Source of the DNA: Candidatus Paraprochloron terpiosi LD05
GTDB taxonomy: Bacteria; Cyanobacteriota; Cyanobacteriia; Cyanobacteriales; Prochloraceae
Direction of reading: 5' to 3'
DNA length: 64,000 nucleotides
Assembly: GCA_018141785.1 (NCBI GenBank)
Contig: CP073341.1
Span: 1,191,118 to 1,255,117, forward strand
Both the position numbers and the translations under genes were made by a program. Positions 54,208 through 62,623 of the stretch are shown one piece after another. Every line of letters begins with the position of its first letter. The stretch's first letter is position 1. Below the pieces are notes generated by a model, which was not told the DNA's origin, ran no database searches, and was given only the letters and a program-made list of their open reading frames with translations.

Positions 54208-56703
54208 ATGTTTAATACTCATTCTGGTCTCTTATTAGCAGAACCGAATTCATCTTACCAATCCCAAAAGCCTCAAGGAAAGTGGATCGAGGTCTTGGTA
54301 GATTGTCCCAGCGCTAAGCAAAAGATATATACTTATAGTTTGGGGCCGGATTTAGCAGTAAAGTCAGGGGATATTGTCAGTGTACCCTTTGGTTCCCAGC
54401 AAATGGGAGGAATTGTGATTCGGCTCTATGATTCACCTCCAGAAGACTTAGAACCAGAGAAGATTAAAGAGGTTGAGGATATAATCGCTACTGGATTTTT
54501 TTCTCCTTCTTATTGGCAATTATTTGAACAAGTAGCCAAATATTATTATACCCAACTCTTCACCGCAATCAAAGTTGCATTACCCCCAGGTTTGTTGGGG
54601 CGATCTCAACGTCGTATTCGTTTGAACAGTAAAGCACTCCCCCCCGGAGCAGAACATTTTTGCTCCCCCACAGCCACCAAAATACTCAAACTACTCCAAT
54701 CTTCCCCTAACAAAGATTACAGCACTCAATATATTCATAGACAAATTCGGGGAGCTACTCTCCCCCTGCAAGAGTTACTCAAAAGAGGTTGGGTGGAAAG
54801 TTATCTAGCACCCCCAAAAACCGCCCGTCCGAAGTTACAAAAGGTAGTCACTTTAGTAGTTGACAATTTACCCCCAGACTTAACTAAGCGACAGGAGGAG
54901 ATTATCGCTGTACTCCGCTCTTTTGGAGGAGAATTAGGGCTCAATCAATTACTGGTGTTAGCTGGCACTACTGGAAAAACAGTAGAAACCTTAGAAAGAA
55001 AAGGCTGTGTAGTCATAGAAGAGAGAGAGGTAATGCGTCTGGAGCGAGAAGGAACCTACTCTCAAGACATGGCTAAAGAACTAACTAGCTATCAGAAATC
55101 AGCAGTAAAGGTTATCGCCCAATGTGAAGGAAATGCCCAAATATTATTGCACGGAGTGACGGGTTCCGGGAAAACAGAAGTATATTTACAAGCCATCGCC
55201 CCCATTTTAGCAGGAGGAAAATCAGCTTTAGTGCTAGTGCCGGAAATTGGTTTGACACCCCAACTTACAGATCGTTTCCGGGCCCGTTTTGGGGAAAAAG
55301 TTTTCGTCTATCACAGCGCTCTCTCCTCTGGGGAACGTTACGATACTTGGCGCGCTATGCTGACAGGAGAGTCTCAAGTAGTAATTGGCACTCGCTCTGC
55401 CGTCTTCGCGCCCCTACCTAAACTGGGTTTAATCGTTCTTGATGAAGAACACGATTCCAGTTTCAAACAAAATGAACCCCAACCTACATACCACGCCCGT
55501 ACCATCGCCCAATGGCGTTCAGAACAGGAAAACTGTCCTTTAATCCTCGGTTCCGCTACCCCTTCTTCAGAAAGTTGGGTAACAGCGAAAAATACTCAAG
55601 GAAAAACCCCATCCTACTACCTATCCTTACCAGAGAGAATCCAATGTCGCCCTTTCCCAACCGTTAAAATTGTGGATATGCGGCGGGAATTAGAAAGAGG
55701 CAATCGCTCAATTTTTAGCAGTCACCTAGCCAATGCCCTGGAACAAATGCACAATCTTGGGCAACAAGGTATACTTTTTATCCCTCGACGGGGACACAGT
55801 ACTTTTGTCTCCTGTCGCAGTTGCGGTTACGTTATCGAATGTGCTCACTGCGATGTTTCCCTATCCTATCACTATGGGAGTGAGGGAAATAAAGGACTGT
55901 TGCGCTGCCATTATTGTAACTACGAGCAAAGACAGCCCAAAGATTGTCCTGAGTGCGGTTCTCCCTATTTAAAATACTTTGGTACCGGGACTCAGCGGGT
56001 AGTAAAAGAATTAGAGCGGCAATTTCCTAAATTGAGAGCCATTCGTTTCGATAGGGATACCACCCGCACCAAGGGAGCCCACCGCATGTTATTGACCAGT
56101 TTTGCCCAGGGAGAGGCAGATTTGTTGGTGGGAACGCAAATGCTCACCAAAGGACTGGATTTGCCCCAATTGACTTTAGTGGGGGTAGTGGCAGCTGACG
56201 GACTGTTACACAGAGCCGATTATCGCGCTTCGGAAAGAGCTTTTCAAACCTTGACCCAGGTAGCAGGTCGTGCGGGAAGAGGGGACGACCCTGGAAGAGT
56301 AATTATCCAAACTTATTCTCCAGAGCATCCAGCCTTACAAGCAGTGGTGCATGGGGATTATGAAAGCTTTATGGCAGCAGAATTGGCGTCAAGGGCAGAA
56401 TTGGGTTATCCTCCCTACGGGCGTTTAATTTTACTGCGACTGAGTGGTTTGGATGGAGAGGAGGTGCAGCAAACAGCAGAAGTGCTGGCAGATGCTTGTC
56501 AGAATCTCTCATCCCCCTCTTGGGAAATTCTAGGACCAGCACCAGCTAACGTCATGCGAGTTGCCCGTCGCTACCGTTGGCAAATTTTACTTAAGTTTCC
56601 CAAGGAAGCTGCTGCTACATTACCTGATTTGACTCGGCTTCGGACTTTCCTGCCCAAGTCAGTTACCATGACCATTGATGTTGACCCCCTCAGTATAGAT
56701 TAA
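54208..56703 (+). CDS. priA: Primosomal protein N', helicase PriA
   Basis: 831 residues. An N-terminal DNA-binding region is followed by LLHGVTGSGKTEVYLQAIAP (Walker A), LIVLDEEHDSSFKQ (motif II) and four Cys pairs: CRSCG, CAHC, CHYC and CPECG, which bind two zinc ions. PQLTLVGVVAADGLLHRADY and TQVAGRAGRGDDPGRVIIQT are the last helicase motifs. PriA restarts stalled replication forks. It is divergent from the sigma factor gene; the gap of about 270 bp has an AGTCGC/GCGACT hairpin near 54008. Confidence 0.97.
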   Translation: MFNTHSGLLLAEPNSSYQSQKPQGKWIEVLVDCPSAKQKIYTYSLGPDLAVKSGDIVSVPFGSQQMGGIVIRLYDSPPEDLEPEKIKEVEDIIATGFFSPSYWQLFEQVAKYYYTQLFTAIKVALPPGLLGRSQRRIRLNSKALPPGAEHFCSPTATKILKLLQSSPNKDYSTQYIHRQIRGATLPLQELLKRGWVESYLAPPKTARPKLQKVVTLVVDNLPPDLTKRQEEIIAVLRSFGGELGLNQLLVLAGTTGKTVETLERKGCVVIEEREVMRLEREGTYSQDMAKELTSYQKSAVKVIAQCEGNAQILLHGVTGSGKTEVYLQAIAPILAGGKSALVLVPEIGLTPQLTDRFRARFGEKVFVYHSALSSGERYDTWRAMLTGESQVVIGTRSAVFAPLPKLGLIVLDEEHDSSFKQNEPQPTYHARTIAQWRSEQENCPLILGSATPSSESWVTAKNTQGKTPSYYLSLPERIQCRPFPTVKIVDMRRELERGNRSIFSSHLANALEQMHNLGQQGILFIPRRGHSTFVSCRSCGYVIECAHCDVSLSYHYGSEGNKGLLRCHYCNYEQRQPKDCPECGSPYLKYFGTGTQRVVKELERQFPKLRAIRFDRDTTRTKGAHRMLLTSFAQGEADLLVGTQMLTKGLDLPQLTLVGVVAADGLLHRADYRASERAFQTLTQVAGRAGRGDDPGRVIIQTYSPEHPALQAVVHGDYESFMAAELASRAELGYPPYGRLILLRLSGLDGEEVQQTAEVLADACQNLSSPSWEILGPAPANVMRVARRYRWQILLKFPKEAAATLPDLTRLRTFLPKSVTMTIDVDPLSID

Positions 56704-56792
56704 TGTTATGGTAATGATTAGTTTATGAGTTCAGTGGGAATATGCCCTAGGTATTGCAGCTAGAGAGAGGGTTAGATCATTTTTTTTTATTT

Positions 56793-57953
56793 ATGACTAA
56801 AATAATTGGTTTAATGAGCGGCACTTCTGTAGATGGAATCGATGCTGCTTTAGTGGAAATTAGCGGCACAGATGTAGATTTGGCAGTAAAGTTGTTAGCG
56901 CAACAAAGTTATGCTTACTCAAAAGCTTTGAGAGAGCAAATTTTAGCCGTTTGTAGTGGAGAACCCATTGATCTAGCAACGTTAGCAGAATTAGATGACG
57001 CGATCGCCTATGAATTTGCCCGAGCAGCTCAAAAAATCCAAGAGGGTAACTCCCCTGCTGAATTAATTGGTTCTCACGGACAAACAGTCTTCCATCTCCC
57101 CCCTCAAGAAGGAGTTAGGCTAGGGTACAGTCAGCAACTTGGTAGAGGGGAGGTAATTGCTCACTTGACAAATATCCCGACAGTAAGCAACTTTAGAGTT
57201 GCGGATATAGCGGCTGGGGGTCAAGGAGCGCCTCTCGTGGCGAAAATCGATGCCTATTTACTGGCAGATACAAATAAATATCGCTGTATTCAAAATATTG
57301 GCGGCATTAGCAATCTAACTTATATCCCTGCCCAAAAAGAGATAAACTGGGAGCAGGGAGTTTGTGGCTGGGATACAGGACCTGGTAATGTTCTTTTAGA
57401 TTTAGCAGTGCATCGATTAACTGACGGGAGCCAAAATTTTGACAATGATGGTAATTGGGCTCGCTCAGGAAAGACTTGTCAACCATTGGTTGATGGCTGG
57501 TTAAAGCAGGATTTCTTTCAAAAACCACCTCCTAAATCTACAGGGAGGGAGTTATTTGGGGAAGCTTACCTGGACAGATGTTGGCAAGATGCTCGCCCCT
57601 TCCGATTGAGTGAGGCAGACTGGCTGGCTACTTTGACAGAACTCACCGTTGCTTCTATTGCCCAGAGCTATCGCAATTTTTTACCGAGGATGCCAGATGA
57701 AGTGCTGCTCTGCGGTGGTGGTAGTCGCAATTTGTATCTCAAAGAAAGATTAAAGGAGGTTTTAGCACCAGCAAAGGTGATGACTACCGATGAAGTAGGA
57801 CTTTCTGGGGACTATAAAGAGGCGATCGCATTTGCCATTTTAGCTCACTGGCGCTATAACTGTTCCCTACCCGGTAATTTACCTCAAGTTACAGGAGCTA
57901 AACAACCGATGTTGTTAGGAGATATTCACTTGCCAATAGGTTGGAAGCGCTAG
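56793..57953 (+). CDS. anmK: Anhydro-N-acetylmuramic acid kinase
   Basis: 386 residues when started at [20 protein letters not shown] (56793); an open frame extends back to 56754, but [10 protein letters not shown] is the known N-terminal phosphate loop of AnmK, so the later start is better. [42 protein letters not shown] and [14 protein letters not shown] are further family motifs. The enzyme phosphorylates 1,6-anhydro-MurNAc recycled from peptidoglycan, giving MurNAc-6-phosphate. It starts about 90 bp after priA on the same strand. Confidence 0.95.
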   Translation: MTKIIGLMSGTSVDGIDAALVEISGTDVDLAVKLLAQQSYAYSKALREQILAVCSGEPIDLATLAELDDAIAYEFARAAQKIQEGNSPAELIGSHGQTVFHLPPQEGVRLGYSQQLGRGEVIAHLTNIPTVSNFRVADIAAGGQGAPLVAKIDAYLLADTNKYRCIQNIGGISNLTYIPAQKEINWEQGVCGWDTGPGNVLLDLAVHRLTDGSQNFDNDGNWARSGKTCQPLVDGWLKQDFFQKPPPKSTGRELFGEAYLDRCWQDARPFRLSEADWLATLTELTVASIAQSYRNFLPRMPDEVLLCGGGSRNLYLKERLKEVLAPAKVMTTDEVGLSGDYKEAIAFAILAHWRYNCSLPGNLPQVTGAKQPMLLGDIHLPIGWKR

Positions 57954-58148
57954 GCGGAGCAGCTTCGCGGGTCGCTTCCTAATAAATACAAAAAAATGAT
58001 TATTGTACTATAATTGGCTGTGTTATTTGACTGATAAAGCTGACAGCGATTGCTCTCTCGGTGGGAGAATGGGAAAATTGAGCACCCCTAGGGATTTAGG
58101 CTGCAAAGTAGGACCTAAATATAGTTAGACTAATTCAAAAACTAAACT

Positions 58149-58610
58149 ATGACCTTAGATAGAAGTGAATTGGGACCTCATAAAATTTGGCTCCCGGATA
58201 ACTCTGTAATAATTCTGCCTGAAGACTTTCTCAAGAAAAGTACAGACGGTTACCAATATCCATCTAGTACATTGTCATTTTACAAATATGCAAAGGAAAA
58301 AATACAAATCAGCTATCTGACTGAACCAGAATTGCTTATAGAGAAGCAGTCGGGAGAATGGTTTGGACCAATTTTATTGCTTACCTCAAACTTTATCTCA
58401 CAAAATCCTACCATTGTCTCAGTTATATGCGGATTGATATCAAACTACGTTTACGATATCTTTAAGACAATTAAGAAACCAGAAGTACGCCTTAATGTTG
58501 TATATCAAGAAACTGAGACTTCAAAATTGACTGAAATCACCTATCAGGGTAGTATCGAGGGAATAAAAAACCTGGAAAGTGCCCTATTGGAAATTGCCAA
58601 GAAGAGCTAA
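58149..58610 (+). CDS. Unrecognised protein with central hydrophobic segment
   Basis: 153 residues. The N-terminal half is polar with beta-type pattern (HKIWLPDNSVIILPEDFLKK, ISYLTEPELLIEKQ). A hydrophobic run follows (FGPILLLTSNFISQNPTIVS, VICGLISNYVYDIFKTIKK), then a second beta-alpha part (VRLNVVYQETETS, YQGSIEGIKNLESALLEIA). The layout, polar domain, membrane-like span and small C-terminal domain, recalls components that stand next to effectors in defence or signalling systems, but I cannot name the family. The next gene starts 4 bp after its stop, so the two form a unit. Confidence 0.6.
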   Translation: MTLDRSELGPHKIWLPDNSVIILPEDFLKKSTDGYQYPSSTLSFYKYAKEKIQISYLTEPELLIEKQSGEWFGPILLLTSNFISQNPTIVSVICGLISNYVYDIFKTIKKPEVRLNVVYQETETSKLTEITYQGSIEGIKNLESALLEIAKKS

Positions 58611-58614
58611 GTTT

Positions 58615-59358
58615 ATGATTGAAAAAGAGTACCTAGAAATTTCAAAAATACGTTCTGCTTATTGTGACTTTATTGACAAGTGCGGGGGTGTAATTTACTA
58701 TACAACTGCCATAAGTTTACAGGAGCAAAAAATTGAAGAAATAGAACAGGAAATTTATCGAATCAAGCAGTATAAAGCTCAATTTCGCATGAGAGGAGCA
58801 GAGGAGTATGTAAATGAGTTTTTCCACATGCAGTGCATGTTAAATGCCATGAAATCTGTATTACATATGTGGCTTAAGGTAAAAAGTTCTGATTTTTCTG
58901 AAGCTTGGTGCTGCTTGATAGATGCACAAGAATATGTGCATGTTGCTTTAAAAATCAAAGACTATCAAGGAGCTAGAATTATAGAAAAATTTTTGTTACA
59001 AGTAGAAGAAACTATTTTTCCTAAGCCAACTTATTTCATGAGTTCAGGGCATGTCGAAACCATAGGTAAGTGTTCGATTTGTAATCTTAGTTTTTCACTT
59101 TGCGAACATATTGAAAATCAAGTCTATATGGGGAAGCTTTGTATGCGAGTTGAGAAAAAAATATTGAAGTTTGACCATGTCGCACTTGTCAAAGAGCCAA
59201 AAGATAAAAGATGTATAATCACTGAAATATACGATGAAAATGGCAATATGACTGACTGCTTTACAGGCGAGATATGTGAAGGTTTAGAGGATAAAGCTGA
59301 CAACATGAAGCTAAAAGCTATAACCTTGAACTTTAATACACTCGATTTCTTTGATTAG
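58615..59358 (+). CDS. Unrecognised helical protein with C-terminal zinc-like motif
   Basis: 247 residues from ATG 58615, 4 bp after the upstream gene. The first 150 residues are helical (YYTTAISLQEQKIEEIEQEI, YVNEFFHMQCMLNAMKSVLH). The C-terminal part carries CSICNLSFSLCEHIENQVYM followed by GKLCMRVEKK: a CxxC, a CxH and a later Cys that look like a zinc site. I recall similar C..C...F..CEH..G..YMGK.C segments in hypothetical proteins of many bacteria but no function. The two-gene unit stands just upstream of modA, which starts 16 bp after its stop. Confidence 0.6.
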   Translation: MIEKEYLEISKIRSAYCDFIDKCGGVIYYTTAISLQEQKIEEIEQEIYRIKQYKAQFRMRGAEEYVNEFFHMQCMLNAMKSVLHMWLKVKSSDFSEAWCCLIDAQEYVHVALKIKDYQGARIIEKFLLQVEETIFPKPTYFMSSGHVETIGKCSICNLSFSLCEHIENQVYMGKLCMRVEKKILKFDHVALVKEPKDKRCIITEIYDENGNMTDCFTGEICEGLEDKADNMKLKAITLNFNTLDFFD

Positions 59359-59374
59359 ATTAACGTGGACTGTG

Positions 59375-60208
59375 ATGGCTTCACATGTTGGATCGGTGTC
59401 TCATAAACAGTGGTTTCTCTGGCTAAGTCTATGGTCATGTTTGGTTGCTTGCACTGCTCCTACTCTTAAAAGTCAACAGCCAGAAGTGGTGAACCTAACA
59501 GTATCAGTGGCTGCTAGCTTACAAGATGCCATGAAGGCCATCAAACCACTCTACACCAAGCAAACACCAGAAATTACTATTACTTATAACTTTGCCTCTT
59601 CTGGCTCTTTGCAGCAACAAATCCAACAGGGAGCACCAGTGGATGTTTTTATTTCAGCAGCCCCGAAACAGATGAATGCTCTCGAATCTAAGGGGCTTTT
59701 ACTAGAAGGAACAAGGCAAAATCTTCTTAAAAATCAGATGGTTTTAGTTAGTCCTAAAGAGCAGACTGGTATCTCGAATTTTCAGGAATTAAATTCTGCT
59801 CAAATCAGTAAAATAGCAATGGGACACCCAGTCAGTGTACCAGCTGGACAATATGCCAAGGAAGTTCTCACTACTCTTAATTTGTTTGACCAGCTCAAAC
59901 CCAAGTTTGTTTTCGGCAAAGATGTTCGCCAAGTTCTATCTTATGTGGAAACAGGTAATGTAGATGCAGGACTGGTGTATGCAACAGACGCAAAACTATC
60001 AGATAAAGTTAAACTAGTTGCTACTGCTCCGCCAGATTCTTACTCCCCCATGATCTACCCAGTAGCGGTATTGAAAGATTCTCAAAACTCTGATGATGCT
60101 AAACAGTTCGTCCAGTTTCTTATGGGTGAGGAGGCTAAACAAATGTTTGAGAGGTACGGTTTTACCATAGCTAACAATTTAGAGCAAATCAATTTATTTA
60201 TTTTTTAG
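59375..60208 (+). CDS. modA: Molybdate ABC transporter substrate-binding lipoprotein
   Basis: 277 residues from ATG 59375; an earlier ATG at 59351 would overlap the upstream gene. The signal peptide ends in LVACT, so Cys becomes lipidated. LTVSVAASLQDAMKAIKPLY, FASSGSLQQQIQQGAPVDVF and VETGNVDAGLVYATDAKL are standard ModA motifs; the Ser residues of AAS and SSGS bind the oxyanion. It captures molybdate, needed for nitrate reductase and other molybdenum enzymes. modBC follows after a 236-bp gap containing a large hairpin repeat. Confidence 0.94.
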   Translation: MASHVGSVSHKQWFLWLSLWSCLVACTAPTLKSQQPEVVNLTVSVAASLQDAMKAIKPLYTKQTPEITITYNFASSGSLQQQIQQGAPVDVFISAAPKQMNALESKGLLLEGTRQNLLKNQMVLVSPKEQTGISNFQELNSAQISKIAMGHPVSVPAGQYAKEVLTTLNLFDQLKPKFVFGKDVRQVLSYVETGNVDAGLVYATDAKLSDKVKLVATAPPDSYSPMIYPVAVLKDSQNSDDAKQFVQFLMGEEAKQMFERYGFTIANNLEQINLFIF

Positions 60209-60286
60209 TAGGTTGGGTAGAGCGATAGCGAAACCCAACACAAATTACCTTGGCTGTTGGGTTTCGTTACCTCAACCCAACCTACC
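60208..60286. repeat. Paired GTAGGTTGGGT repeat forming a long hairpin
   Basis: GTAGGTTGGGT at the left and ACCCAACCTAC at the right are inverted copies, with two more inner GTTGGGTTTCG-type arms. It is the same family as at 7521 and 50088. It starts at the modA stop codon, so it could form the end of the modA transcript or reduce read-through into modBC. Confidence 0.65.
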
Positions 60287-60444
60287 ACTACAACTATAAA
60301 TCAATTTTAATATATAAGCTCTGTGGTTGGGGCTGAGGAGATTTGTGGACAGCCCAGAGGGCTATCCCACGAAGTATCGCTTAATAATTAGAAACTGCTA
60401 TATCTGTAGGAAACATTTTTAAATTTAATATAACTTCTAATTTC

Positions 60445-62286
60445 ATGGAAGATTTATCTCCCTTATGGATTTCCCTCAAAACTGCTTGCTTCGCTACTAT
60501 CTTTGCCTTCTTTTTAGGAATTACAGTAGCAGGCTGGATGCTTCCCTATCAAGGGAAAGGGAAAGGAATCATTGACGGTATCTTGACGCTTCCTTTAGTT
60601 TTACCCCCCACAGTAGTTGGCTTTTTGTTACTATTATTACTAGGGAAAAATAGCCCAGTAGGACAGATATTGAGGCAATGGGGAATTTCTGTTATCTTCT
60701 CCTGGCCTGCCACTGTGATTGCTGCTACAGTAGTTGCCTTTCCCTTGATGTATAAAACCGTACTGGGAGCATTCAAACAAGTAAATCAGGATTTGATTAA
60801 CTGTGCCCGTATCTTGGGGGCTTCTGAAACTCGGATATTTTGGCAGGTGTTGCTACCACTAGCTTGGCCAGGAGTTATGGCGGGGACAGTTCTCGCCTTT
60901 GCTAGAGCCTTGGGAGAGTTTGGTGCTACCTTAATGCTGGCTGGGAATATTCCTGGCAAAACCCAAACCATCCCGATGGCAATTTTTTTTGCAGCTGAAG
61001 CAGGGAGGATGGAGGAAGCACTAATCTGGGTGTTGATGATAGTAGCGATCGCCCTAGTGGCAATCACCACGATTAACTATTGGTCTGATGCTGAAAACTA
61101 CTCTCAGAGTCGGCTAGTCAATTATTGCTCTATATTAATCAATCGTTGGTGGTCAATTATTAGTCACTGGTTACTCAACTGGCGCAAAACAAGAACTGGC
61201 GAATCCAACGGAGAACCAAGGAAACAACTTGCAAGCAAAACCAAAGGACTTTTAGTAGACTTACGAAAAGACTTAGGTTCTAGCTTTACCCTCTCAGCTA
61301 AGTTAACTCTCCATGGTAAACCCTTGGGAATCTTAGGAGCCTCTGGTTCTGGTAAAAGTCTGACTCTAAAGTGCATTGCTGGTTTGGAAAAACCCACTCA
61401 AGGGCGCATTGTTTTAAACGGACGAGTTCTGTTTGATTCCCAACAGAGTATTAACCTTCCTCCTCACCAACGCCGCATTGGTTTTGTTTTTCAAAACTAC
61501 GCCCTCTTTCCCCATATGAAAGTGGCTCAAAACATCGGCCAAAGGAAAGAACGGGTGTGGAAATACATTGAACTCATGGATTTACAGGGACTGGAAAAGC
61601 GCTACCCTCACCAACTTTCACTCGGACAGCAGCAGCGGGTAGCCTTGGCAAGAGCAATGGCGATCACTCCAGAAGCTTTACTCTTAGATGAACCTCTTTC
61701 GGCTCTTGATACCTATCTACGCAATCAGATCGAAAAGCTACTGACTGAGGTTTTCTCTACTTATGAAGGGTTTACTCTCTTCGTCACTCATAAGTTGGAG
61801 GAAGCTTACCGCGTCTGTGGTAATCTCTTGGTACTTTCCCAAGGACAAGTTATTGCCTCTGGTTCTAAAGAAGATATTTTTGAGCGTCCTCCTACTTTTA
61901 GGGTAGCACAATTAACAGAGTGCAAGAATTTTTCTCCCGTTGAGATTATTGACCATCAGAGAATTCAAGCACTGGACTGGGGTTGTACTCTCCAAGTTAT
62001 GGAAACTCTAACTAAACCAATCAAGTATGTGGGTATACGTGCCCATCATCTCATTTTCTTCAAAGAGCCAAATCTAGAGAATACTTTTCCTTGTTGGCTC
62101 GTAACGATGAGTGAAACTCAGCATCGGGTTACCCTTTATCTAAGTTTGCATAGTTCTGGGATTAATACTCAGGAGTACCAACTGCAAGCTGAAGTCTATA
62201 AAGAAAAATGGGCTGACCTTAAGGATTTACCATTGCCATGGTATGTACGTTTAGATCCATTAAGATTGATTTTGATGGAGAGTTAG
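60445..62286 (+). CDS. modBC: Fused molybdate ABC permease and ATPase, ModBC
   Basis: 613 residues. Residues 1-215 are the permease: LPLVLPPTVVGFLLLLLLGK, WPATVIAATVVAFPLMYKTV and ALGEFGATLMLAGNIPGKTQ with the EAA-type loop. Residues 245-613 are the ATPase: GASGSGKSLTLKCIAGLEKP is Walker A, QLSLGQQQRVALARAMAITP is the signature (LSLGQ for LSGGQ), LLLDEPLSALD is Walker B, and the H-loop is FVTHKLEEAY. The C-terminal part is TOBE-like. Fused modBC genes are known in cyanobacteria. With modA it makes a complete molybdate importer. Confidence 0.94.
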   Translation: MEDLSPLWISLKTACFATIFAFFLGITVAGWMLPYQGKGKGIIDGILTLPLVLPPTVVGFLLLLLLGKNSPVGQILRQWGISVIFSWPATVIAATVVAFPLMYKTVLGAFKQVNQDLINCARILGASETRIFWQVLLPLAWPGVMAGTVLAFARALGEFGATLMLAGNIPGKTQTIPMAIFFAAEAGRMEEALIWVLMIVAIALVAITTINYWSDAENYSQSRLVNYCSILINRWWSIISHWLLNWRKTRTGESNGEPRKQLASKTKGLLVDLRKDLGSSFTLSAKLTLHGKPLGILGASGSGKSLTLKCIAGLEKPTQGRIVLNGRVLFDSQQSINLPPHQRRIGFVFQNYALFPHMKVAQNIGQRKERVWKYIELMDLQGLEKRYPHQLSLGQQQRVALARAMAITPEALLLDEPLSALDTYLRNQIEKLLTEVFSTYEGFTLFVTHKLEEAYRVCGNLLVLSQGQVIASGSKEDIFERPPTFRVAQLTECKNFSPVEIIDHQRIQALDWGCTLQVMETLTKPIKYVGIRAHHLIFFKEPNLENTFPCWLVTMSETQHRVTLYLSLHSSGINTQEYQLQAEVYKEKWADLKDLPLPWYVRLDPLRLILMES

Positions 62287-62623
62287 ACTTTCATTTGTTA
62301 CAGCGGCAGGTTGTGTCGGGTTAATGCTAGGCTCCGAAGAGGAAAAGGCTACAGCGGCGGAATTATAGAGCGTCAAGCCTAAAAATAGAACTAACCATTA
62401 GATCTGGACAACTTTAGCTTGGTTCGCGCTCGAGCACCACACCATATGGTGTGGGATGAAAGCGAACGCGAGGTCTATGATACAATTAAGAGTGGGGCAG
62501 CACGATGAATAGAGTCTAAACTCGGCGCTCTCGTGCCCATACCGAGGTGCTGACCAGCCTCCGGGGCCCATGGCGGTGGTTAGGGCAACACCTGGATCTG
62601 TCACCAATTCTCATCTATACCTT
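62287..62623. other. Region before the kinase gene, with an 18-bp palindrome
   Basis: No ORF with coding pattern is present. CCACACCATATGGTGTGG at 62437-62454 is a perfect 18-bp palindrome. Nearby GGTTCGCGCTCGAG and CGAACGCGAGG are also partly inverted, so a longer structure may form. The area may be an operator or a remnant of a mobile element. Confidence 0.4.
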
